Assembly: GCF_001758225.1 (NCBI RefSeq)
Contig: NZ_MAST01000052.1
Span: 1 to 64,000 of the forward strand
DNA: 64,000 nucleotides
Direction of reading: 5' to 3'
Source: Humibacillus sp. DSM 29435
GTDB lineage: Bacteria > Actinomycetota > Actinomycetes > Actinomycetales > Dermatophilaceae
Of the stretch, positions 21,531-28,978 are shown one piece after another; within the stretch, counting starts at the first letter, position 1, and every line of letters starts with the position of its first letter. The position numbers and the translations under genes are program-made. The notes beneath the pieces are model-generated. The model was not told the origin of the DNA. It saw only the letters and a list, made by a program, of their open reading frames with translations, and searched no databases.

Positions 21531-22208
21531 TCAGCCGGCTCCGGGCAGGTTGACCGGCCGCCGCTGCCAGCGCAGCGGCTCGCACTGGCACGGGCACGGT
21601 CCGAGGCACGGACCGACCTCGTGGCACTCCAGGAGGCACGCGCAGTCGACGAGCAACACCGGCATCGGGTCGACCCGCGGTTGACGGCCGCGCATGAGAC
21701 GTCGTCGCTGCTGCAGGTCGGCGGTCGTGGGGTGGTCTGTGGTCGCGTCCGGACGTCCGATGGCCAGGGCCTCGCGCTTGGCATCCGGCGCGAGCGCACG
21801 GATGCGGTTACGGTGACCACGCAGGTGGTAGGCGGCGGTCGGCTGCTCTCGGTCGTAGCGCGGGCTGTGGAGCCTTTCCTGGGTGAGCACGTCAGGAGGG
21901 CCGACGTCGAGGTGGGCCGGAAAGCGGCGCCCCGCGTTGTCGCGCACGGTGTCGACGGAGACCGGTGCCACCATGGCTCCGGACGAGTCGGTCACCGCCA
22001 GGCACAGCCCTGCCGCCGCCAGGATCTTCACGAAGGTCGACGCGGTGACCTGCGCCGTGCCGGCCTCGACGCGGCAGACCGTCGACTGGGACAGCCCGAC
22101 GAGCTGCGCGAGCTCGCGTTGGCTCAGGTCGGCTCGTCGTCGGGCGCGAACGACATACCGCGCCACGAGGGCGGCGGGGTCGGCCTCACTCCCGGGGTGC
22201 TTCTTCAT
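21531..22208 (-). CDS. XRE-type HTH protein with Cys-rich C-terminus
   Basis: 225 residues. Residues 10-70 are a classic XRE helix-turn-helix (ADLSQRELAQLVGLSQSTVCRVEAGTAQ). The middle contains ERLHSPRYDREQPTAAYHLRG, which recurs in actinobacterial proteins of this type. The tail from about residue 185 is rich in cysteine (eight Cys in about 24 residues, pattern CxC...C...C..CPCQC), a candidate metal or redox site. The start has CACAGT 6 nt upstream. Convergent with kynA with a 7-nt gap. Target genes unknown; the tandem hairpins at 22265-22366 lie just upstream. Confidence 0.83.
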   Translation of the reverse strand: MKKHPGSEADPAALVARYVVRARRRADLSQRELAQLVGLSQSTVCRVEAGTAQVTASTFVKILAAAGLCLAVTDSSGAMVAPVSVDTVRDNAGRRFPAHLDVGPPDVLTQERLHSPRYDREQPTAAYHLRGHRNRIRALAPDAKREALAIGRPDATTDHPTTADLQQRRRLMRGRQPRVDPMPVLLVDCACLLECHEVGPCLGPCPCQCEPLRWQRRPVNLPGAG

Positions 22209-22214
22209 GAGGGC

Positions 22215-22220
22215 ACTGTG
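22215..22220 (-). promoter_or_regulatory. -10-like CACAGT before the XRE gene
   Basis: Minus strand CACAGT, then GCCCTC (6 nt), then the ATG at 22208. Confidence 0.35.
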
Positions 22221-22264
22221 ACAGCAGGGTCTGACAGCCTGGGCGGCCAGAGGTGGCGCGGCCG

Positions 22265-22366
22265 CTACGTCGCTGATGCGTGAGGCGGGTCAGTGACGTA
22301 GCGGGCTGGGGGGTCGGGCTCGGGACCCCCTACGTCACTGATGCGTGGGGCGGGTCAGTGACGTCG
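22265..22366. repeat. tandem hairpin repeat with an alternative fold
   Basis: Two copies of a roughly 48-bp unit (22265-22312 and 22330-22377), period 65. Each contains a 12-bp inverted repeat, CTACGTCRCTGA ... TCAGTGACGTMG, round a 13-nt loop (GCGTGRGGCGGG core). The right arm of copy 1 (22290-22301) can instead pair with the left arm of copy 2 (22331-22341), enclosing a second stem GGGGGTC/GACCCCC (22309-22315 with 22324-22330). It lies in the 181-nt gap between sufE and the XRE gene, both on the minus strand, so it may serve as sufE terminator, XRE leader or binding site. Not a CRISPR: two units only. Confidence 0.8.
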
Positions 22367-22389
22367 CGGGCTGGGGGTGCCCGGTGGCA

Positions 22390-22866
22390 TCAGACGGCGG
22401 TCTTGGCCCGCACCTGACGCTTGATGCGCGAGAGCATCGCCACCATGCCGCGCAGGCGCAGGGGGGACACCGCGGCCGCGAGCCCGAACCGCATCGGGGC
22501 GTCGTCGGGCACGGCCAGCACCTCAGCGGCCGAGAGCCCGTCGAGACCTTCGTGCAGGATGCCGGCGAACCCGCGCGTGGTGGGCGCCTCAGGCGGGGCG
22601 TCGAAAAAGAGGTTGACGACGCGGGCATCGAGCGACGCACCCTCGCCGACCTCGACCGTGAGGAAGAGCGGTGACTGACACTCGTCGACCCGCTCGAGCC
22701 GGCTCAGGTCGCCGGCGTACCGCTCGGGCATGGGCGGCAGTCCGTCGCTGAACTCGAGCAGCAGCTGCAGCTTCAGGTCGTTGTTCGCGGAGGTGAAGTC
22801 GTCGGCGATCTCGGCCAGGGCGGAGGGCAGCGGAACAGGGGAGGCGGAGGAGTCGCTCACGCGCAC
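22390..22866 (-). CDS. SufE family Fe-S assembly / sulfur-acceptor protein
   Basis: 158 residues. SufE fold with LKLQLLLEFSDGLPPMP and the sulfur-accepting C63 in DECQSPLFL; the motif FDAPPEAPTTRGFAGIL is also typical. It starts 1 nt after the sseA stop, so it is cotranscribed with the rhodanese. The pairing matches M. tuberculosis Rv3283-Rv3284 and suggests passing of persulfide sulfur between the two. The GTG at 22866 is used; a second GTG two codons later is possible. Confidence 0.9.
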   Translation of the reverse strand: MRVSDSSASPVPLPSALAEIADDFTSANNDLKLQLLLEFSDGLPPMPERYAGDLSRLERVDECQSPLFLTVEVGEGASLDARVVNLFFDAPPEAPTTRGFAGILHEGLDGLSAAEVLAVPDDAPMRFGLAAAVSPLRLRGMVAMLSRIKRQVRAKTAV

Positions 22867-22867
22867 C

Positions 22868-23746
22868 TCACTTCTCGATCGGCACGCGCACGGCGTTGCC
22901 CCACTCGGTCCACGATCCGTCGTAGTTGCGTACCTTCTCGAAGCCGAGCAGGTGCGTCAGCACGAACCAGGTGTGCGACGAGCGCTCCCCGATGCGGCAG
23001 TAGGCCACCACGTCGTCGTCGGGGCTGAGCCCCTGCTCGGTCAGGTAGATGGCTTCGAGCTCGGCCCGCGACCTGAAGGTGCCGTCGTCGTTCGCCGCCC
23101 GTGCCCAGGGCACCGACGCCGCGCCGGGGATGTGCCCTCCCCGCATGGCCCCTTCCTGCGGGTAGTCGGGCATGTGCAGCAGCTCGCCGGAGAACTCTCC
23201 CGGGGAGCGGACGTCGACCAGCGGGCTGCCCAGGTGAGCGAGGACATCGTCCTTGAACGCCCGGATGGGTGCGTCGTCGCGCTCCACGACGGGGTAGTCG
23301 ACCGGCGTCGGAGTGGGCACGTCGCGGGTCAGCTCTCTCCCATCGGCGATCCACTTCGCCCGGCCACCGTCGAGCAGCCTGACGTCCTCGTGACCAAAGA
23401 GGCTGAAGACCCAGAGCGCATAGGCCGCCCACCAGTTGCTCTTGTCGCCGTAGATCACGACGGTCGTGTCGCGGGAGATGCCGCGGGCACCGAGGACCGC
23501 GGCGAAACCGGCGCCGTCGACGTAGTCGCGCGACACGGGGTCGTTGAGGTCGACGTGCCAGTCGACCTTGAGCGCCCCGGGAATGTGCCCGGTGGAGTAG
23601 AGCAGCACGTCCTCGTCAGACTCGAGCAGCGCGATCCCGTCGGGTCCGCCGACGTGACCGGCCTCGATCTGCTCCGCGAGCCAGTCGGTCGTCACGAGCC
23701 GGTTCGGGTGGGCGTAGGCCTCGATCTTGGGGTCGGTTTCGCTCAT
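22868..23746 (-). CDS. sseA: thiosulfate/3-mercaptopyruvate sulfurtransferase (two rhodanese domains)
   Basis: 292 residues. N-terminal inactive rhodanese domain ([39 protein letters not shown]) and C-terminal active domain with persulfide cysteine C250 in [11 protein letters not shown]. The CRIGER-type loop is that of the thiosulfate sulfurtransferases; SseA of M. tuberculosis is the close analogue. Upstream SD is lacking and CACGAT lies 6 nt before the ATG. Coupled to sufE; the MerR gene lies 34 nt upstream on the same strand. Confidence 0.93.
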   Translation of the reverse strand: MSETDPKIEAYAHPNRLVTTDWLAEQIEAGHVGGPDGIALLESDEDVLLYSTGHIPGALKVDWHVDLNDPVSRDYVDGAGFAAVLGARGISRDTTVVIYGDKSNWWAAYALWVFSLFGHEDVRLLDGGRAKWIADGRELTRDVPTPTPVDYPVVERDDAPIRAFKDDVLAHLGSPLVDVRSPGEFSGELLHMPDYPQEGAMRGGHIPGAASVPWARAANDDGTFRSRAELEAIYLTEQGLSPDDDVVAYCRIGERSSHTWFVLTHLLGFEKVRNYDGSWTEWGNAVRVPIEK

Positions 23747-23752
23747 GCGCCC

Positions 23753-23758
23753 ATCGTG
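23753..23758 (-). promoter_or_regulatory. -10-like CACGAT, leaderless start of sseA
   Basis: Minus strand CACGAT, then GGGCGC (6 nt), then the ATG at 23746. Confidence 0.4.
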
Positions 23759-23780
23759 TCACGCGGGCCGCTCTGCCCGT

Positions 23781-24218
23781 TCAGGTGTTCGCGCTCGACG
23801 ACGTCGATGCCAGTGAGACCCGGGTGAGGTCGGCCCGACAGCGCCGCTCGAACTCACCGAGCTCCTCGATCGTGTCCTGCACGTCGCGCAGTCGCTGCTC
23901 GAGGTCGTGACGGCGTTGCTCCACCTGCCCGAGCACGTACTCGAGCTGGGTGCGACGCCCGCGCGGTGCGTCGAAGAGGTCGATGATCGTGCGGATCTCC
24001 TCGAGCGGGAAGCCGAGTCGCTTGCCGCGCAGGATCAGTGCGAGCCGGGTGCGGTCGCGGCGATGGTAGAGCCGGTGGGTGCCCCGACGTTCCGGGGCGA
24101 TCAGGCCCAGGTCCTCGTAGTGGCGCACGGTGCGGTGGGTCACCCCGAACGCGTCGGCCACCTGGGCGATGGTCCACGCACCCTCTCGGTCAGCGGCATC
24201 CGACGGCGAACTTGTCAT
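23781..24218 (-). CDS. MerR-family regulator of the acyl-CoA dehydrogenase operon
   Basis: 145 residues. Winged-helix MerR N-terminus (WTIAQVADAFGVTHRTVRHYEDLGLI), RLYHRRDRTRLALILRGKRLGF, then a long dimerisation coiled coil (QVEQRRHDLEQRLRDVQDTIEEL). No metal-binding Cys. It resembles the LiuR/PsrA-type MerR regulators of branched-chain amino-acid or acyl-CoA catabolism. It diverges from an acyl-CoA dehydrogenase/carboxylase pair across a 76-nt gap holding a near-perfect palindrome, which fits local control. Confidence 0.9.
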   Translation of the reverse strand: MTSSPSDAADREGAWTIAQVADAFGVTHRTVRHYEDLGLIAPERRGTHRLYHRRDRTRLALILRGKRLGFPLEEIRTIIDLFDAPRGRRTQLEYVLGQVEQRRHDLEQRLRDVQDTIEELGEFERRCRADLTRVSLASTSSSANT

Positions 24219-24238
24219 GCCCCCGATCGTGCTTTACC

Positions 24239-24254
24239 TTTACGTAAACGTCAA
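24239..24254. promoter_or_regulatory. MerR operator palindrome
   Basis: TTTACGTAAACGTCAA is two inverted TTKACGT half sites around AA (TTTACGT / ACGTCAA, one mismatch). It sits midway in the divergent gap, 20 nt from the MerR start and 40 nt from the dehydrogenase start. A(C/G)GT-based palindromes of this kind are what I recall for LiuR-type MerR proteins. The local A+T richness stands out in this genome. Confidence 0.7.
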
Positions 24255-24294
24255 GTACGCGCCACAAGCGCAGCGACACGAATTCGAGGACACC

Positions 24295-25479
24295 ATGTTC
24301 GAGCTCAGCCAAGACCACGAAGACCTCCGAGCGCTGGTGCGCGACTTCGCCGAGCGGGAGGTGGCTCCGAACATCGCGAAGTGGGACGCGGCCGCGTACT
24401 TCCCCACCGACCTCGTGCCCAAGATGGGCGACCTGGGGCTCTTCGGCCTCGTCGTGCCCGAGGAGCTCGGTGGAACCGCGGGGGAGGGCGGCTCCGACTT
24501 CACCAGTCTCTGCGTGGCCATCGAGGAGCTGGGCCGGGTCGACCAGTCGATCGGGATCACCCTGTCGGCCGGAGTCGGCCTCGGCATCAACCCGATCCTC
24601 ACCTACGGCAACGACGAGCAGAAGCAGCGCTTCCTTCCCGACCTGGTCGCCGGCCGCGCGTTGGCCGGTTTCGGCCTCACCGAGCCCGACGGTGGGTCGG
24701 ATGCCGCTGCCTCGCGCACCCGAGCCACCCTCGAGGGGGATGAGTGGGTCATCAACGGCTCCAAGGCCTTCATCACCAACTCGGGCACCGAGATCACCTC
24801 GGTCGTGACCGTCACCGCCCGAACGGGCACGAACGCCGACGGCTCGCCGCAGCTGTCCGCCATCCTCATTCCGGCCGGCACACCGGGGCTCACCGTCGAG
24901 CCCGCCTATCACAAGCTCGGTTGGCACGTCTCCGACACCCATGGCCTCTCGTTCGACAACTGTCGTGTCCCCGCCGCAAACCTGCTCGGGGAGCCCGGTC
25001 AGGGCTTCAAGCAGTTCCTCAAGACGCTCGACGACGGACGGATCGCTATCTCCGCCCTCGCGCTGGGCTGCGCTCGCGCATGTCTCGAGCTGGCAACCGA
25101 CCACGCCAAGACCCGGGTGGCGTTCGGGCGACCCATCGGCGCCAACCAGGGAGTCTCGTTCCAGCTCGCCGACGTCGAGGTGATGGTCGAGGCGTCGCGG
25201 GCCCTGACCTACAAGGCGGCCTGGCTCAAGGATGAGCACCAGGCGGGCCGGCGCTCCGTCGGTGAGGTCAAGCAGGCCGCCGCGGTGGCCAAGCTGTACT
25301 CGACCGAGGCCGCGGTCGCGGCGACCCGCATCGCGACCCAGGTGTTCGGGGGCAACGGCTTCATGGAGGAGTATCCCGTGGCCCGGTTCTACCGCGACGC
25401 GAAGATCCTCGAGATCGGGGAGGGCACCTCTGAGATCCAGCGCATGGTCATCGCCCGCGGGCTGGGACTCCCGGCATGA
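24295..25479 (+). CDS. acyl-CoA dehydrogenase
   Basis: 394 residues, FAD enzyme of the ACAD superfamily. FAD-binding GFGLTEPDGGSDAA, WVINGSKAFITN and catalytic base E376 in GEGTSEIQR are present; FGGNGFMEEYPVARFYRDAKI is intact. The position of the base matches short-chain/glutaryl-type ACADs, not isovaleryl-CoA dehydrogenase. The ATG at 24295 is chosen because GAGGA lies 6 nt upstream; the longer frame would cross the operator and the MerR gene. Overlaps the carboxyltransferase gene by 4 nt. Confidence 0.93.
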   Translation: MFELSQDHEDLRALVRDFAEREVAPNIAKWDAAAYFPTDLVPKMGDLGLFGLVVPEELGGTAGEGGSDFTSLCVAIEELGRVDQSIGITLSAGVGLGINPILTYGNDEQKQRFLPDLVAGRALAGFGLTEPDGGSDAAASRTRATLEGDEWVINGSKAFITNSGTEITSVVTVTARTGTNADGSPQLSAILIPAGTPGLTVEPAYHKLGWHVSDTHGLSFDNCRVPAANLLGEPGQGFKQFLKTLDDGRIAISALALGCARACLELATDHAKTRVAFGRPIGANQGVSFQLADVEVMVEASRALTYKAAWLKDEHQAGRRSVGEVKQAAAVAKLYSTEAAVAATRIATQVFGGNGFMEEYPVARFYRDAKILEIGEGTSEIQRMVIARGLGLPA

Positions 25480-27056
25480 ACGAGGCCGACCCGCGAACGG
25501 GCCAGAACGGTGATCCCCGGGTCGCCGACGTGCGTGAACGCCTCGAGATGGCACACCGGGCGTCGGGCAGCGCACCCGAGAAGGCCCAGGCCAAGCTCGA
25601 CCGCCAGGGCAAGATCTACGTGCGCGAGCGCATCGCCCTGCTCTTCGACGAAGGCTCCTTCGTCGAGGACGGCCGCTACGCCAACGCGCTGGCGACCGGT
25701 CTGCCCGCCGACGGGGTCGTCACCGGCCGAGGCACGGTCGAGGGGCGACCGGCCATCGTGATCGCGAACGACCCGACCGTCAAAGCGGGCTCATGGGGCG
25801 CCCGCACCGTCGAGAAGATCGTGCGAGCCACCGAGATGGCGCTGCGTGAGGAGCTGCCCGTCTTCTGGTTCGTCGACTCGGCCGGGGCCCGGATCACCGA
25901 CCAGGTGGAGATGTTCCCCGGCCGGCGCGGGGCCGGGCGGATCTTCCACAACCAGGTCGCCTTGTCGGGCAAGGTGCCGCAGATCTGTGCCCTCTTCGGC
26001 CCGAGCGCCGCGGGCGGCGCCTACATCCCCAGCTTCTGTGACCTCATCATCATGGTCGAGGGCAACGCCTCGATGTATCTCGGTAGCCCGCGGATGGCCG
26101 AGATGGTCGTCGGCGAGAAGGTGTCGCTCGAGGAGATGGGCGGTGCCCGAATGCACTGCACCGTCTCGGGGGTGGGTGACCTGCTGGCGCACGACGACGC
26201 CGAGGCGATCGAGCTGGCCAAGCTCTACTTCTCCTACGTGCCGGGCTGCTGGCGAGACCACCCGCCCGTCTACGGCGCCGAGGAGCCGTCCGCGGCACTC
26301 ACCCGCTTCACGGTGCCCGAGCGTGAGTCGGTGCCGTTCGACGTGCACGAGGTCATCGACGGGCTGGTCGACGACGACTCGTTCTTCGAGCTGAAGCCGC
26401 TGTGGGCCGGCGAGCTCGTCATCGGGTTCGGCCGGATGAGCGGCGAGACCGTCGGCATCGTGGCCAACAACTCGATGGTCAAGGGCGGCGTGCTGTTCAC
26501 CGACAGCGCCGACAAGGCGGCCCGTTTCATCTGGCTCTGCGACGCCTTCAACATCCCGCTCGTCTACCTGGCCGACGTGCCCGGGTTCATGATCGGCTCC
26601 GAAGTGGAGCGGGGTGGGATCATCCGGCACGGCGCCAAGATGGTCAGCGCCGTGGCGTCGGCCACCGTGCCGCAGTTCTGCGTCATCGTGCGCAAGGCCT
26701 ACGGTGCCGGCCTCTACGCCATGGGTGGCCCGGGCTTCGGCCCCGACGCCACCATCGCGCTGCCCACGGCCCGGATCGCCGTGATGGGTCCCGAGGCGGC
26801 CGTCAACGCCGTGTACGCCAACAAGATCGCCGAGATCGAGCAGGCCGACGGGCCCGCCGCCCGCGACCGGTTCGTCGCCGAACGACGAGCCGAGTACGAG
26901 CAGGACGTCGACATCGAGCGCCTGGCCGCCGACCTGGTGCTCGACTCCATCATCGAGGCCGACGAACTGCGTTCTGACCTGCTCCGCCGTCTGGCCTATG
27001 CTTCCCGGCGTGACCGTCACTTCAGCGACCGACGCCGGGCCGTCCCGCCGGTCTGA
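25476..27056 (+). CDS. acyl-CoA carboxylase beta subunit (carboxyltransferase)
   Basis: 526 residues, biotin-dependent carboxyltransferase with two crotonase-like domains. Seen: DSAGARITDQVEMFPG, the oxyanion glycines GPSAAGGAYIPSF, SPRMAEMVVGEKVSLEEMGG and the C-terminal KAYGAGLYAM and GPEAAVNAVYANKI. Its context (MerR regulator plus acyl-CoA dehydrogenase, ATGA overlap) fits a methylcrotonyl/geranyl-type carboxylase of acid or leucine catabolism. No biotin carboxylase subunit is in the operon; AccA3 at 17.4-19.2 kb is the only candidate partner in view. Its 3' end contains the promoter and start of the next gene. Confidence 0.92.
   Translation: MNEADPRTGQNGDPRVADVRERLEMAHRASGSAPEKAQAKLDRQGKIYVRERIALLFDEGSFVEDGRYANALATGLPADGVVTGRGTVEGRPAIVIANDPTVKAGSWGARTVEKIVRATEMALREELPVFWFVDSAGARITDQVEMFPGRRGAGRIFHNQVALSGKVPQICALFGPSAAGGAYIPSFCDLIIMVEGNASMYLGSPRMAEMVVGEKVSLEEMGGARMHCTVSGVGDLLAHDDAEAIELAKLYFSYVPGCWRDHPPVYGAEEPSAALTRFTVPERESVPFDVHEVIDGLVDDDSFFELKPLWAGELVIGFGRMSGETVGIVANNSMVKGGVLFTDSADKAARFIWLCDAFNIPLVYLADVPGFMIGSEVERGGIIRHGAKMVSAVASATVPQFCVIVRKAYGAGLYAMGGPGFGPDATIALPTARIAVMGPEAAVNAVYANKIAEIEQADGPAARDRFVAERRAEYEQDVDIERLAADLVLDSIIEADELRSDLLRRLAYASRRDRHFSDRRRAVPPV
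26997..27002 (+). promoter_or_regulatory. -10 box TATGCT, leaderless start of the GT-C gene
   Basis: TATGCT, then TCCCGGC (7 nt), then an in-frame GTG at 27010. It lies inside the end of the carboxyltransferase gene. It argues for GTG 27010 over ATG 26998, which overlaps the box itself. Confidence 0.5.
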
Positions 27057-28317
27057 CTCGCGACTCGGTCACCGACTGGAGCATGCCGACCGGGCGGCAG
27101 AGACCCGTGCCCCGTTCTACCGGCAGTTCGCGTTCTGGTTCCCGGTAGGCATGTATGCCGTCTCGCGCCTCTACGTGTTCGTGGCCGTGGTCGTGCTGGC
27201 GAAGAACCAGATCGCGCTGAGCCCGGGGCTCGAGTCCATCCGCATCGCCTACCCGACCCCAGCCGACCCGGGCTACCTCACCGCGATGACCAACTGGGAC
27301 GGCCAGTGGTACCGCATCATCGCCGAGAACGGCTACCCGGCCGTGCTGCCGACGCTGCCGTCGGGGCAGATCGACATGAACCCCTGGGCCTTCTTCCCGG
27401 TGTTCCCGCTCAGCGTCGGCGCGATCATGTCGCTGACCGGTCTGCCCTTCGTCGTGGTCGCGCCGGTGCTCTCGACGGTCATCGGCTTCCCCGCCGTGTA
27501 CCTGCTCTTTCGCCTCGTCGACCGGGCGGTGGGCCGTTGGGAAGCCATCGTCGCGGTCACCGCGACGTGCTTCTTCATCGCCTCCTCGATCTTCAACGCC
27601 TCGTACACCGAGTCGACCGCCCTGCTGCTCGTCGTCACGGTGCTGCTGCTGCTGCGGGCCCGCCACTACTGGTGGGTGGCGGTGGCTCTCGTGGTGCTGT
27701 CGTTGACCCGTAACGTCGTGATGGTCATGGCGCCGGTCATCGTGACGCACGCCATCGTGCGCTGGCGTCAGGGCGATGAGGGACCGCAGCCGGTGCGTTG
27801 GCGGTGGGGGATGGCAGCGCTTGCCAGCTTCGCCGCCGCCCTGACGTTCTTGTGGCCGACCATCGTGTCGATGGCCACGAACACCCCCGACGCCTACAAC
27901 CGCACCATGCAGGCGTGGAACATCCAGACCGAGATCAAGCTCGGGCTCTGGTGGCAGCTGCTCGACGAGTACGCCGGGGTGAGCGCGCAGGTGCTGGGCG
28001 TGGCCGGAGTGGCGGCCTTCGCCTGGTGGATGCTCTCGAAGCACTCGTGGCGGTGGGGGCCGGAGATCTGGGCCTGGGCCGGCGCCTACCCCGCCTACAT
28101 CCTGCTGGTGACCAGCCCGACGGCGAGCCGGGTGCGTTATGCCCTGCTCGCGTTCCCGATGACGCTCATCATCGCCTGGGTGCTGCGGCTGCGGTGGTGG
28201 GACCGCTACCGCTACTGGCTGCTCGGCGGCATCCTCGTGCTGGGAGCGGCGCAGATGTGGTGGTGGACCCAGCACTACCTGATCATCGAGACGCTCGGCG
28301 ACGACCTCTACCCCTGA
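27010..28317 (+). CDS. PIG-V-like GT-C mannosyltransferase, membrane protein
   Basis: 435 residues from GTG 27010 (439 from ATG 26998). About 9-10 membrane segments follow a basic N-terminus. The first loop carries TNWDGQWYRIIAENGYP, the WD-x-x-WY motif of PIG-V-type GT-C transferases that use lipid-linked mannose; FFPVFPL and ASYTESTALLLV (also family-like) follow. Probable role: adding mannose to a lipid or polymer at the outer face of the membrane. It partly overlaps the carboxyltransferase gene and its 3' end overlaps the convergent maf gene by 10 nt. Confidence 0.85.
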   Translation: MTVTSATDAGPSRRSDSRLGHRLEHADRAAETRAPFYRQFAFWFPVGMYAVSRLYVFVAVVVLAKNQIALSPGLESIRIAYPTPADPGYLTAMTNWDGQWYRIIAENGYPAVLPTLPSGQIDMNPWAFFPVFPLSVGAIMSLTGLPFVVVAPVLSTVIGFPAVYLLFRLVDRAVGRWEAIVAVTATCFFIASSIFNASYTESTALLLVVTVLLLLRARHYWWVAVALVVLSLTRNVVMVMAPVIVTHAIVRWRQGDEGPQPVRWRWGMAALASFAAALTFLWPTIVSMATNTPDAYNRTMQAWNIQTEIKLGLWWQLLDEYAGVSAQVLGVAGVAAFAWWMLSKHSWRWGPEIWAWAGAYPAYILLVTSPTASRVRYALLAFPMTLIIAWVLRLRWWDRYRYWLLGGILVLGAAQMWWWTQHYLIIETLGDDLYP

Positions 28318-28976
28318 GAGCTCGACCCGGATACGGTCCCGACCACGTCGAACCAGGCCACCTCCACCTGCCCCAGCAGGTCGCGAAGCAGGGGGAGCGA
28401 CAGGCCCACGACGTTGTGGTGGTCACCCTCGATCGCGGTGACGAACGGCCCGCCGAAGCCGTCGATGGTGAACCCACCCGCCACCAGCAGAGGCTCGCCG
28501 GTGGCGACGTAGGCGTCGATCTCGGCGTCGCTGACCTGCGCGAAGTGCACGGTCGTCGAGGCCGTCGCGCCGAGGGTGGCGCCGGTGCCGTTCGGCCGGT
28601 CGTCGACGAGCCAGTGCCCGGTGTGCAGCACACCGGACCGGCCCCGCATCCGCCGCCAACGTCGGGTGGCCTCGCTGACGCTGCCCGGCTTGCCGTGCAC
28701 CTCACCGTCGATCTCGAGCACCGAGTCGCAGCCGAGCACCAGGGCGGCTCGCTCACCGCGGCCGGCCACGTTCTCGGCCTTGGCGCGGGCCAGCAGCAGG
28801 GCGACATCGACCGGCTCGACCTCGCCGTAGCGACTTCTCGCCTCGGCAACCGCCAGATCCTCATCGACGGTGCTGACGACGACCGTCGGCTCGACCCCCG
28901 CCCGACGCAACGTCTCCAGGCGAGCCGGTGACGCGGAGGCGAGCACGAGCCGAACGGATGCCGGCTGGTCGGCCAC
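28308..28976 (-). CDS. maf: Maf-like nucleoside triphosphate pyrophosphatase
   Basis: 222 residues. Maf/YhdE fold: LVLASASPARLETLRRAG at the N-terminus, DED with the flanking substrate pocket, and LGCDSVLEIDGEVHGKP, the region holding the catalytic Asp. Hydrolyses non-canonical or m7G-type nucleotides; in mycobacteria it follows accD5-accE5. Starts 2 nt after the DUF885 stop, hence cotranscribed. The 3' end overlaps the GT-C gene convergently by 10 nt. Confidence 0.9.
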   Translation of the reverse strand: MADQPASVRLVLASASPARLETLRRAGVEPTVVVSTVDEDLAVAEARSRYGEVEPVDVALLLARAKAENVAGRGERAALVLGCDSVLEIDGEVHGKPGSVSEATRRWRRMRGRSGVLHTGHWLVDDRPNGTGATLGATASTTVHFAQVSDAEIDAYVATGEPLLVAGGFTIDGFGGPFVTAIEGDHHNVVGLSLPLLRDLLGQVEVAWFDVVGTVSGSSSQG

Positions 28977-28978
28977 GG

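Noticed and set aside
22265-22377. CRISPR array
   Set aside because: Only two units, the repeat itself contains the palindrome and there is no spacer diversity or cas gene.
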